Assembly: GCA_007695125.1 (NCBI GenBank)
Contig: REEJ01000142.1
Location: 1-35,824 of the forward strand
Reading direction: 5' to 3'
DNA: 35,824 nucleotides
Source: Trueperaceae bacterium
GTDB lineage: Bacteria; Deinococcota; Deinococci; Deinococcales; Trueperaceae
Positions 1-8,566 of the stretch are shown here, piece after piece. Position 1 is the first letter of the stretch. The number at the start of each line of letters is the position of its first letter. The notes beneath the pieces were generated by a model that was not told where the DNA came from, searched no databases, and worked only from the letters and a program-made list of their open reading frames with translations. Made by a program: the position numbers and the translations under genes.

Positions 1-1
1 C

Positions 2-1201
2 AACGTCGGCTCGTTCCTCGGCGGCGGCACGCTGCGCAGCTACGGCAAGGGCATGGCGATGGGTCCGGCCGATGCCGACGAGCTCACGACCATGCGGCGG
101 GTGCTCGAGGAGGCGATGGAGGACGGCGCCTTCGGCGTCTCGTACGCGCTGATCTACCCACCCGACGCCTACGTCGACACGCCGGAGCTGATCGACGTGT
201 GCCGCGCGATGGCCCCCTACGGCGGCGTGTACATCACCCACCTGCGCTCGGAGTCCGGCGGCATCTTCGAGGCGCTCGACGAGGCTTTCACCATCGGCCG
301 CGAGGCCGGCGTGCCGGTGGAGGTCTACCACCTCAAAGCCTCGCACCCGGCCAACTGGTGGCGCATGCCGTCGGTGATCGAGCGCATCGAGCGCGCCCGC
401 GAGGGCGGACTCGACGTGACGGCCGACATGTACCCGTACCCGGCCTCCGGGACGGGACTCTCGGCGATCCTCCCGACCTGGACGGCCGAGGGCGGGCGGT
501 TGTACGAGCGCCTGCGCGACCCCGCCGCGCGCGCGCGGGTGCGCGCGCAGCTCGAAGGGCTCGAGCCGCACGACGGCATGGGCCTCGAGACCGACGGCGG
601 CGCGCACGGCGTGATGCCGGTCGGCTTCAAGCGCCCCGAACACCAGCCATACGTGGGCATGAGGCTGTCCGAGATCGCCGAGCTGCGCGGCCAGGACTGG
701 ATCGAGACCGTGCTCGACCTGCTCGCCACCGAGGGTCAGCGCATCAGCACCATCTACTTCTCGATGACCGAACGCAACCTGCGCCGGCAGGTGGTCCAGC
801 CCTGGCTGACCTTCTCGACCGACGCGGGTGGCTTCGATCCGGCCTGGGCCAAGCCGCTCGGCCCGTACCACCCGCGCGCCTACGGCACCTACCCGCGTGT
901 GCTGCGGAAGTACGTGCGCGAGGAGCGCCTCCTCACGCTCGAGGAGGCGATCCGCAAGATGACCTCCGCCGTCGCAAACCGCCTGTCGCTGCGCGACCGA
1001 GGCGTGCTGCGCGAGGGCGCGTTCGCCGACCTGGTGCTGCTCGATCCGGACGAGATCGCCGATCGCGCCACCTTCGACGACCCGCACCAGCTCTCGGTCG
1101 GCGTGCACGACGTGTGGGTGAACGGCGAGCGGGTGCTGCGCGGTGGTGAGCACACCGGCGCGACGCCGGGGCGGTTCGTCAAGGGACCGGGTGCAGCGTG
1201 A
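2..1201 (+). CDS. N-acyl-D-amino-acid deacylase / D-aminoacylase-type amidohydrolase, 5' truncated by window edge
   Basis: Frame open from base 2 (NVGSFLGGGTLRSYGKGMAMG...); EAMEDGAFGVSYALIYPPDAYVDTPELI, GVYITHLRSES, VEVYHLKASHPANW, DMYPYPASGTGL, FSTDAGGFDP and C-terminal GVLREGAFADLVLLDPDEIADRATFDDPHQLSVGVHDVWVNGERVL are typical of the family. Confidence 0.9.
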   Translation, partial: NVGSFLGGGTLRSYGKGMAMGPADADELTTMRRVLEEAMEDGAFGVSYALIYPPDAYVDTPELIDVCRAMAPYGGVYITHLRSESGGIFEALDEAFTIGREAGVPVEVYHLKASHPANWWRMPSVIERIERAREGGLDVTADMYPYPASGTGLSAILPTWTAEGGRLYERLRDPAARARVRAQLEGLEPHDGMGLETDGGAHGVMPVGFKRPEHQPYVGMRLSEIAELRGQDWIETVLDLLATEGQRISTIYFSMTERNLRRQVVQPWLTFSTDAGGFDPAWAKPLGPYHPRAYGTYPRVLRKYVREERLLTLEEAIRKMTSAVANRLSLRDRGVLREGAFADLVLLDPDEIADRATFDDPHQLSVGVHDVWVNGERVLRGGEHTGATPGRFVKGPGAA

Positions 1202-1268
1202 GCCGGGCGTGGCCCGCGCGTGATAGCGTGCGGCCGTCCACGACGTCTCACACGAAGGAGCACCCCCA

Positions 1269-1559
1269 ATGACCGAGATCGAGACCCTCCGCAAGTCCGA
1301 CCTTGCCGAACTCGTCAGCGCGCGGACCAACCTCAACCGCAGCCAGGCCGCGCATGCGGTCGCCGCCGTCTTCGACGTGATGTTCGAGGCACTGACCGAG
1401 GAGAAGCGTGTCGCCATCACCGGCTTCGGCACCTTCGACGTGCGCGCCTCCCGGGAGCGCACCGGCGTGAAGCCCGGCACCTCGGAGCGCATCACCATCC
1501 CGGCGCGGAAGCGCGTCGGCTTCAAGGTCAGCAGCCCGCTGAAGAACGCCGTCAAGTAA
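1269..1559 (+). CDS. HU-family DNA-binding protein
   Basis: 96 aa; LRKSDLAELVSARTNLNRSQAAHAVAAVFDVMFEALTEEKRVAITGFGTFDVRASRERTGVKPGTSERITIPARKRVGFKVSSPLKNAV; AAGGAG upstream. Confidence 0.96.
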   Translation: MTEIETLRKSDLAELVSARTNLNRSQAAHAVAAVFDVMFEALTEEKRVAITGFGTFDVRASRERTGVKPGTSERITIPARKRVGFKVSSPLKNAVK

Positions 1560-1577
1560 GGCACGGACGCTGGTAGA

Positions 1578-1611
1578 CCGCTGGCCCCTGGCGTGAGTCG
1601 GGGGCCAGCGG
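1578..1611 (+). terminator. terminator-like hairpin downstream of HU gene
   Basis: Perfect 11-bp inverted repeat CCGCTGGCCCC (1578-1588) / GGGGCCAGCGG (1601-1611), 12-nt loop, 18 nt after the stop codon; no clear T-tract. Confidence 0.6.
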
Positions 1612-1656
1612 ACCACGGCGGACGCTCGAGGGGGCCGGCGCGTACGCGCGTGTCGA

Positions 1657-1670
1657 GGGACGATCGTCCC
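1657..1670. promoter_or_regulatory. 14-bp perfect palindrome GGGACGATCGTCCC, candidate operator upstream of BTAD-STAND gene
   Basis: Read directly; a second 12-bp palindrome GCGCGTACGCGC lies at 1638-1649; -10-like TAGAGT at 1701-1706 just before ATG 1716. Confidence 0.4.
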
Positions 1671-1715
1671 GAATCCCGTACGTGTGAACGTGCGATGCCC
1701 TAGAGTGACGCCACC

Positions 1716-4370
1716 ATGCTGCTGCGCACCCTGGGTGGGCTCGCGCTCGAGGGCTCGGCGTTGACGCGACCGAAGCCGTTGGTCGTGCTCGCGTACCTCG
1801 CGCTCGAGGGGCCGACGCCGAGACGGCGGCTCGCGGAGGTCCTATTTGGCGACGCCGTCGACCCGCGGGACAGCTTGTCGACCGCGCTGCGCCACCTGCG
1901 CGCGGCTGAAGCCGCGAACACGCTCGCCGGCGACATCGTTCGCTGCAATGTGGCGTGTGATGCAACGGCGCTGCTCAACGCCTTCGACGGCTATCGCTAC
2001 GCCGAGGTCGTCGCGGCGTACGCGGGTGCTTTCCTCGACGGGTGTGATGTCGGTCTCGGCGTCGAGGCCGAGGAGTGGTTGTTCGAAACCCGCGAGACGA
2101 TCGCGAGCCGTGTGCGAGCGGCGAGCGTGCACGAGGCTCGTGCGGCTCTGCACGCGCAACGCTACGACGACGCTCGGCGCTTGGCTGGGCGGGCGATCGC
2201 CCTAGCCGAGGCGGCCGACATCGAGTCGGACGAGCTCGCCGTGTTGCTGGCCATCTCGGAGGCCACTGAGATGCCCGAGGCCGCGCGGTTGCGCGCCATG
2301 GCAAGCGCGATGGACGTGGATGCGCTCGACGTCGTCGCGCTCGCGTCGACGCACGACGTCGGTAGCGGCAGTCTCCACCGGACGACGCGCCTCATCGGCC
2401 GCACCAACGAACTCGCTCTGCTCGCCGACAAGCTGACCGAGTCGGACGAACGTGTGTTGGTCGTCTTCGGTCTCGGCGGCGTCGGCAAGACGCGACTCGT
2501 CGCACGGTTCGCGCAGTCCGTGCCAGCTCGGCACCGGAACCGTTTCCCCGATGGCGCGGTCTTCGTTCCGTTGGATGGCGTCGTCGATGCGAGCGGCTTG
2601 GTCGCCGCCGTCACGGCCACCATCGTGCTCGGCGGCGGCCAGGGCCGAGGCATCGACGGCCTCGTCCGGGCGCTGCAGGCGTGGCGCGGTGTGGTCGTAC
2701 TCGACAACGTCGAGCAGATCGAGGATGTCGAGGCGGTCATCCGCAGGTTGACCGAGGGTTGCCCCGACCTCGTCGTACTCGCCTCGAGTCGGCGTCGGCT
2801 CGCGTTGCATGCCGCGTACCACATCGAGTTGACCGGACTGCGGACGGACGAACGCCCGGGTGGCTCGGAGGCGACCACGCTCTTCCTCGATCGTGCGGCA
2901 CGGGCGGGCGGCCCGACGGCGTTCAGCGACGCAGACATGGTCACGATCGGGCGTATCACGAGGCTGCTCGACGGGCACCCGCTCGCCGTCGAGCTTGCGG
3001 CGGCGATGACGCGCGCGTTCGGTGTCGAACGGATCGAGGCGCACCTCGGCGAGGACCTCAGCGTGCTCGAGAGTCGCGCGGTGGACGTGCCAGAGCGACA
3101 CCATACGGTTTCCTCGTTGCTCGAGCCGACCTGGCAGCGACTGGACGAGAGCGATCGCCATGCCCTCGTCCGGCTGGCGACCTTCGCATCGGGGTTCACC
3201 CTCGAGGCGGCCAAGGTCGTCGCTGCATTGGGGCCTCAGCGCTTGCTCCGCCTCGTCGACGTCGCAGTCGTGCACGTGGAGGGTGGCGGGCGCGGTCGCT
3301 ACCGCCTGCATCCGATCGTGCGCGGTTTCGTCCGCGAGCGGGCCGACGAGGCCACGTGGCAGCAAGCCCTCACGGCACACGCTGCGTTCGTCCGGTCGTA
3401 CCTCGGCGATCTGGACGCGGCGCTCGCAGTCGACCGCGCCCGCGCCATCGAGCGCCTCTCGGTCGATCGTGAGGAGGTGCGCTCTGCGGTGGCGTTCGCG
3501 CTCGGCGAGGGAGACGTACAGGCGGCCGGCGCGATGCTCCACACCCTCGTCGTGTCGGGTGATCTGCTGCAGGCCCGTGGTGCTGACGAGCACCTCATCG
3601 ATCTGGTCACACGGGTTGCCCAGGCATCGCTCGACCACGGCGAGCGAGCGGTCGCGGAGCGGCTCTTCACGAAGGCGGCGAACGCCACCCGCACCTTCAT
3701 CGGTGATGCCGAGGCCGCGATCGCGCTCTACCGACGTGCGCTGGCGGTCGCCGAGGAGACGGGTGACCTCGTCCGTCAGGCCGGGCATCACGCGATCCTC
3801 GGCATGATGGTGTTCGACCGTGACCGTGCCGCGAGCGACCGTGCCCTCGCCAAGGCTCGCGCGTTGGCCGACGCGGCGGACGACGAGATGGCGGCCGCCG
3901 AGGTGTTGACTCGGGTCGCGTACTGTGCCGGCCGCGTTCGAGACTGGGTCGAGCTCGAGGCGATCGCCTCCGCCCTCCTCGCGCGCCTCGATCGCATCGA
4001 GGCACATCCTGAGGCCGACCGCTCGCGTGTCGATGCAATGCGGTACAGCGCCATGCACAACCGGGCCGTAGCCGTCGACGAACAGGGCGACAAGCGCCGA
4101 GCGATGGGGTTGCGGCGCGAGGCGCTCGCCTTCGCCGAGGCGAGAGGTCACCTGTTGTGGCAAGGTTACGCCCACGCGGATATCGCACGAGGGTTGGACG
4201 AAGCCGGTGATGCGGCGGCCGCGGCGTTCCATGCCGCCAGTGCCCGGGAACTCTTCGTCCGCCTCGGGGCACGCGACGAACTCGCTGCGTTGGAGCGCGA
4301 TGTCGGGACCGTGTTCGGTGCCCAGAGCGCGCCCGGTACCGGGGGCGGCGCACCGGCGGTTCGCTCGTGA
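1716..4370 (+). CDS. SARP/AfsR-like protein: N-terminal winged-helix + BTAD, STAND (NB-ARC-type) ATPase, C-terminal TPR-like repeats
   Basis: wHTH-like LTRPKPLVVLAYLALEGPTPRRRLAEVLFGDAVDPRDSLSTALRHLRAA; BTAD AAYAGAFLDGCDV...EEWLFETRETIASRV; Walker A GLGGVGKTRL (2469-), Walker B VVVLDNVEQ (2691-), LASSRRRL; helical repeats toward C-terminus. Confidence 0.9.
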   Translation: MLLRTLGGLALEGSALTRPKPLVVLAYLALEGPTPRRRLAEVLFGDAVDPRDSLSTALRHLRAAEAANTLAGDIVRCNVACDATALLNAFDGYRYAEVVAAYAGAFLDGCDVGLGVEAEEWLFETRETIASRVRAASVHEARAALHAQRYDDARRLAGRAIALAEAADIESDELAVLLAISEATEMPEAARLRAMASAMDVDALDVVALASTHDVGSGSLHRTTRLIGRTNELALLADKLTESDERVLVVFGLGGVGKTRLVARFAQSVPARHRNRFPDGAVFVPLDGVVDASGLVAAVTATIVLGGGQGRGIDGLVRALQAWRGVVVLDNVEQIEDVEAVIRRLTEGCPDLVVLASSRRRLALHAAYHIELTGLRTDERPGGSEATTLFLDRAARAGGPTAFSDADMVTIGRITRLLDGHPLAVELAAAMTRAFGVERIEAHLGEDLSVLESRAVDVPERHHTVSSLLEPTWQRLDESDRHALVRLATFASGFTLEAAKVVAALGPQRLLRLVDVAVVHVEGGGRGRYRLHPIVRGFVRERADEATWQQALTAHAAFVRSYLGDLDAALAVDRARAIERLSVDREEVRSAVAFALGEGDVQAAGAMLHTLVVSGDLLQARGADEHLIDLVTRVAQASLDHGERAVAERLFTKAANATRTFIGDAEAAIALYRRALAVAEETGDLVRQAGHHAILGMMVFDRDRAASDRALAKARALADAADDEMAAAEVLTRVAYCAGRVRDWVELEAIASALLARLDRIEAHPEADRSRVDAMRYSAMHNRAVAVDEQGDKRRAMGLRREALAFAEARGHLLWQGYAHADIARGLDEAGDAAAAAFHAASARELFVRLGARDELAALERDVGTVFGAQSAPGTGGGAPAVRS

Positions 4371-4440
4371 ACGATGTTCAGGTCGCCCACTGCGACGCGC
4401 TGGGCGTGACTTCCACGCAGTGGGTCGGGAGGTGGTTGGG

Positions 4441-6084
4441 ATGAAGCGTTCGGCTGTCGTGCTGCTCATGGCCGTGATGATGGCCGTCGGCACGGTCCTC
4501 GGGCAGGGGGACGACGCCCCGGACCGGTTCTGGTACCTGCGACTCGGTGCGCCACTCGGTGCCGTCGTACCGACCACACCGGACCTGCGGCTTGTGCCGA
4601 TGCTTCCGGAGCCTTCCTGGCACGGGCCGACGCTCGAGACGTACGAGCACGTCCGAAACTGGGTCCGTGATTACACCGGTTCCGACGAAGGCAGCGATGC
4701 GCTCGAGGCGTTCGTGCGCCTGCTCCAACGTACGGGCACGGATGGGGACGTCACGTACCACAGGTCGCTGCGGTCCGACGACGAGGACGACGCACTCGAT
4801 TCGTGCGGCCTCGTCGGCGGCGCGGGCCGCCTCGTCGGCGATGGCGGTGGCGGCGTACTGTTCGCGGACGGCGGCGCCGGCCGTCTCGTCGGAGATGGTG
4901 GAGCGGGCCGTCTCGTCGGCGATGGCGGAGCTGTCCTCCAGGTTCGGCCCGACCCATACTTCGTTGCCAGTGACGTCGTCGAACCCTGGGCACTCGAGCT
5001 AGAGCACGTCGCCGGCCAACTCCCCGGTCTCGCGGGTACGGCGTTTGCGATCGTCGACCGGTTCGACCTCGACAGGTTGCCGGTACGCGACACGGGACGC
5101 ATAGACCGCGAGGCGGCGCTCCTCGCGGCGGCCGATCTGGTCCTCGCCGCTCGTGACGAGACCGACGGCGTGGTCGTCGTGCCACATGGCCACCTCGTTC
5201 TCCACCACATGCTGCAGCTCGTCATCGCCCAGGTCCCGGAGGGCTCGCAGGTCCTCGTCACCGTTGGCGAGGCCACCGGGGACGGCCCGACGCGCGTGGA
5301 CGTCTCGTGGGACGATGTCGAGGGCAGCGTTCGGATCGACCTGTACCCCATGCAGTACGACACCTTGGACGGTCTCGAGGATGCGCTCGCATCTCTCGCG
5401 GCTGACGACACCGTGCGCATCGTCATGAGCTGGACGCTCTCGAACTGCGTCCTCGTCGAGCGCTACATGCAAGAGGTCGACGTCGACGCGTTGCGCGAGA
5501 CGGGTGTGGCAGGAACGACCGACCTTGTGGTGGAGTCGTACGCCGCGTTCCTCATCGACCTGATCGGCCTGGCGCGTAGTGGAGACGAGGCCGAGCTGCT
5601 GGACACGTTGTGCGAGGCGTTCGGAGGTGTCGAGCAGCCGTGCACCGACTCGTTCCTCATCGCGGTGCTCCTCGCGTTCCTCGATGGACGTGCGGAGGCT
5701 GACGTTGGCGCATCGATCGAGCAGGAGCACCTGTGGCGCCGCGTCTTCGCGGCGGCCGGGAACCACCGCATGCCGTTCCCGCTGCCGCCTGCGTCGTGGC
5801 CGCACGTGTACGGCGTAGCGGCATGCATGCCCACGCTGACGGGCAACGCGTGGTTCACGAACCGCGGTGACGTCGTACGGAACGAACACGTCCTCGCCCC
5901 GGGCGCGTGGTACCCGGTGGCCTCGACGACCGACGGTGATGGCCAGCTCGGCTACTGGGGGACCTCCTTCGCCGCCCCGTACGCGGCGCTGGCGTTCACC
6001 GCGTCGCAGTCGGTACCCGACGGTCCTCACGTCTTGGGCACGTGCACAGACGAGTTCGTCAAGGCCCAGTACGCATCGCAGTGA
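4441..6084 (+). CDS. secreted, divergent subtilisin-like (S8 family) peptidase with internal GAGRLVGDG repeats
   Basis: Signal peptide MKRSAVVLLMAVMMAVGTVLGQ; RBS GGGAGGTGG; S8-like Asp block FAIVDRFD, His block VVVPHGHLVLH, oxyanion-Asn block AAAGNHRMPFP, Ser block GYWGTSFAAPYAALA. ORF track start at 4207 overlaps the upstream gene and is rejected. Confidence 0.75.
   Translation: MKRSAVVLLMAVMMAVGTVLGQGDDAPDRFWYLRLGAPLGAVVPTTPDLRLVPMLPEPSWHGPTLETYEHVRNWVRDYTGSDEGSDALEAFVRLLQRTGTDGDVTYHRSLRSDDEDDALDSCGLVGGAGRLVGDGGGGVLFADGGAGRLVGDGGAGRLVGDGGAVLQVRPDPYFVASDVVEPWALELEHVAGQLPGLAGTAFAIVDRFDLDRLPVRDTGRIDREAALLAAADLVLAARDETDGVVVVPHGHLVLHHMLQLVIAQVPEGSQVLVTVGEATGDGPTRVDVSWDDVEGSVRIDLYPMQYDTLDGLEDALASLAADDTVRIVMSWTLSNCVLVERYMQEVDVDALRETGVAGTTDLVVESYAAFLIDLIGLARSGDEAELLDTLCEAFGGVEQPCTDSFLIAVLLAFLDGRAEADVGASIEQEHLWRRVFAAAGNHRMPFPLPPASWPHVYGVAACMPTLTGNAWFTNRGDVVRNEHVLAPGAWYPVASTTDGDGQLGYWGTSFAAPYAALAFTASQSVPDGPHVLGTCTDEFVKAQYASQ
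4819..4926 (+). repeat. four tandem 27-bp units encoding GAGRLVGDG / GGGVLFADG / GAGRLVGDG / GAGRLVGDG
   Basis: Read codon by codon in frame of the S8-like gene. Confidence 0.9.
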
Positions 6085-6192
6085 TCGATGACATGTCGTG
6101 TGCGGGACGTGGACGGGCCGTGAACGGACCCACTCCGCCACAGTGATGCCACCCACCGGGGAGACCGGTAGGCGCGAGATGGGAGGACGCGC

Positions 6193-7062
6193 ATGCAGGG
6201 GCATCACACGACATATACCGGATCGACCGGCAATCGGCAGGGCGCGGCGACGTTCCCTGCGCGGCGTCGGAGCGCCGCGTTCGTCACGAGGCCAGGCGTG
6301 GAGCGCCGAGGCGGTCACCGCGTGCCGCGCCGTGCGCGGCGTCGGTCGGGCGAGGTGCGCGCGACGCTGCTGCTGCTGGGGCCACCGAGACTGCGCCACG
6401 ACGGTGCCCTCATCGACTTACCTCTGGCGCGTTGGACGGCCCTGCTCGCCTACCTCGCGCGGGGCGGCGGTTGGGTCCGACGGGAAGTACTCGCAGCACT
6501 GTTCTGGCCCGAGCACGATGATCACGGCGCCAACTTGAACCTCCGCCAGACACTCCAGACGATCGTCCGCTCGCTCGCGGGCAGCGCGCTGCAGCGTGAA
6601 CCTACCCGCGTCCGATGGGCAGGTGGCTGCGACGTCGAGGCATTCGACGCCCTGGTACGAGGGCAAGACTGGGGGTCGGTCGTACGCTCCTACGGCGGCG
6701 CGTTCCTCGACGGCCTCGACGTGCCGGACGTACCCACGGTTCAGGAGTGGATCGACGCGGAGCGCACCGGTCTGCATGCCTGCTGGAGAACCGCTGCGTT
6801 GCTCGAAAGCCGCGCCGCGCTCCTCGAGGGTCGCTTCCTCGACGCCCTGCCGCTGGCTGAACGGCTGTGCCGCACGGACGCCTTCGACGAGGAGGGACTG
6901 CGCTTGCTGCTCGAGGCGTTGGTTCGCTGCGGCGACCGGACGCGCGCAGAGCGCACGTTCGCGGGGGCGGTGCAGGCGTTCGTGGGCGAGCTCGGTGTCG
7001 AGCCCGAGCCGGAGACGATGGCGCTGGCACGGACGCTCGGGCTGTCGAGTGAGCGTGCCTGA
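6193..7062 (+). CDS. stand-alone SARP/BTAD-domain transcriptional regulator (start may be GTG 6355)
   Basis: VRATLLLLGPPRLRHDGALIDLPLARWTALLAYLARGGGWVRREVLAALFWPEHDDHGANLNLRQTLQTI; SYGGAFLDGLDV...VQEWIDAER; GELGVEPEPETMAL, typical BTAD C-terminus. GGGAGG before 6193, but residues before VRATLLLLG look low-complexity. Confidence 0.85.
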   Translation: MQGHHTTYTGSTGNRQGAATFPARRRSAAFVTRPGVERRGGHRVPRRARRRSGEVRATLLLLGPPRLRHDGALIDLPLARWTALLAYLARGGGWVRREVLAALFWPEHDDHGANLNLRQTLQTIVRSLAGSALQREPTRVRWAGGCDVEAFDALVRGQDWGSVVRSYGGAFLDGLDVPDVPTVQEWIDAERTGLHACWRTAALLESRAALLEGRFLDALPLAERLCRTDAFDEEGLRLLLEALVRCGDRTRAERTFAGAVQAFVGELGVEPEPETMALARTLGLSSERA

Positions 7063-7120
7063 GCCGGCAGCACCTTCGTCGTAGGGCGGAGCGCGCTACC
7101 CTGGTCCCAAGGAGGCCTCC

Positions 7121-7597
7121 ATGACCGATCCGGTCGACCGCGACGCGTTCAATCGCACCTTCCTGTACCTACTCGACGAGATCGTCGGCGAGCCGCCCAA
7201 GGACTCGCCGGGCACCGCGGTGCTCGACCCCGATGCCGGTTGGCTGCAGACGCTCCTGACGGTGGACCATACGCGGGCGTCACGGACCATCGCCCAGGGC
7301 GGCACCACGATCGCCGGCCAGGCGGCGCACGCGGCGTACTACGTCGAGCTGCTCGAGCAGCTCGCCAGGGGCGAGGACGTCGAGGCCGACTGGCCCCGGA
7401 GCTTCGTCCCGAGCGTCGTCGACGAGGGGCGCTGGGAGGAGACGCGGGCGCGGCTGCTCGCGGCGCTGGCGCGCTTCCGCGCGATGGTCCTCGCCGTCGA
7501 CGAGTGGGACGAGGAGCGCCTGCGCGGCGCGCTGGGCGTGCTGGTGCACACCGCCTACCACCTCGGCGCCGTGCGGCAGATGATCCGCGTCGTCTGA
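7121..7597 (+). CDS. DinB-like helical-bundle superfamily protein
   Basis: 158 aa; LLTVDHTRASRTIAQGGTTIAGQAAHAAYYVELL...LGVLVHTAYHLGAVRQMIRVV with spaced His typical of DinB-like fold; AAGGAGG RBS. Confidence 0.7.
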   Translation: MTDPVDRDAFNRTFLYLLDEIVGEPPKDSPGTAVLDPDAGWLQTLLTVDHTRASRTIAQGGTTIAGQAAHAAYYVELLEQLARGEDVEADWPRSFVPSVVDEGRWEETRARLLAALARFRAMVLAVDEWDEERLRGALGVLVHTAYHLGAVRQMIRVV

Positions 7598-7608
7598 TCC
7601 GCGTCGTC
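7581..7608. repeat. 14-bp perfect tandem duplication TGATCCGCGTCGTC x2 spanning the DinB-like stop codon
   Basis: Direct reading: tgatccgcgtcgtc tgatccgcgtcgtc tga. Confidence 0.95.
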
Positions 7609-7663
7609 TGACGCGCGCCGACGCTGCCGTATCCTGCGTTCGAGCAGGAGAGGAGCGTGGGAC

Positions 7664-8491
7664 ATGCGCGTGTACGTGTCGTCCGACATCGAGGGCGTGG
7701 CCGGCGTGGTCACGTCGCAGCAGGGGAGCCCGAGCGGCGGAGTTGAGTACGAGCGTGCGCGCCGCCTGATGACCGCCGAGGTCAACGCGGCCGCTGCCGC
7801 GGCCTTCGATGCCGGGGCGTCGACCGTGGTGGTGAACGACGCACATGGTCCCAACACCAACCTCCTCGTCGAGTCGCTCGACGAACGCGTGCACCTCATC
7901 ACGGGGAAGCCCAAGGCGCTCAACATGGTGCACGGCGTCGACGAGGGCTTCGACGCGGCGCTGTTCCTCGGCTACCACGCCCGCCCGGGCACCGCCGAGG
8001 CGATCTTGGACCACGCCTACGTCGGCACGGTCGTCGACGAGCTGCGCCTGAACGGCGAGCCTCACGGCGAGTTCGGCCTGAACGCGATGCTCGCCGGCTC
8101 GTTCGGCGTGCCCGTCGTGATGGCCAGCGGTGACGACAAGCTCGCGGCCGAGGTCGCGGAGCTGCTGCCGCAGACCGAGGTGGCGGTGGTGAAGTGGGCG
8201 ACGGGTCGCATGGCCGCACGCACGCTGATGCCCGGACCGGCGCGCGTCGCGATCGCCTCCGCCGTCACACGCGCTTTGCGCGCGACGCGTCCGGAGTGCG
8301 TCCTGCGTCCGCCCGAGGGTGACCTCGAGCTCGACGTCCGCTTCGTCTCGACGATCCAGGCCGACCTGGCGTCGATCATGCCGGGCGCGCGGCGCGTCGA
8401 CGGGCGCACCGTGCGGTTCGTCCACGACGACTACGCCGAGGTGTTCCGAGCCTGCCGCGCGCTGATCGCCCTGGGCCAGGCCGCCTCGTGA
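7664..8491 (+). CDS. M55 family D-aminopeptidase (DppA-like)
   Basis: MRVYVSSDIEGVAGVV, VVNDAHGPNTNLL, ALFLGYHARPGT, LNGEPHGEFGLNAMLAGSFGVPVVMASGDD. Confidence 0.93.
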   Translation: MRVYVSSDIEGVAGVVTSQQGSPSGGVEYERARRLMTAEVNAAAAAAFDAGASTVVVNDAHGPNTNLLVESLDERVHLITGKPKALNMVHGVDEGFDAALFLGYHARPGTAEAILDHAYVGTVVDELRLNGEPHGEFGLNAMLAGSFGVPVVMASGDDKLAAEVAELLPQTEVAVVKWATGRMAARTLMPGPARVAIASAVTRALRATRPECVLRPPEGDLELDVRFVSTIQADLASIMPGARRVDGRTVRFVHDDYAEVFRACRALIALGQAAS

Positions 8492-8566
8492 GCGAGCAGC
8501 TCGTGGTCGCCAACGCGCGGCGTGCCCGACACCTGCGCTCCCGACGCCTGCGCGCCTGACGCCCGC

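Noticed and set aside
2202-4577. 791-aa minus-strand ORF antisense to the BTAD-STAND gene
   Set aside because: High-GC shadow ORF; Arg/His-rich composition with no recognisable motifs; plus-strand gene well supported
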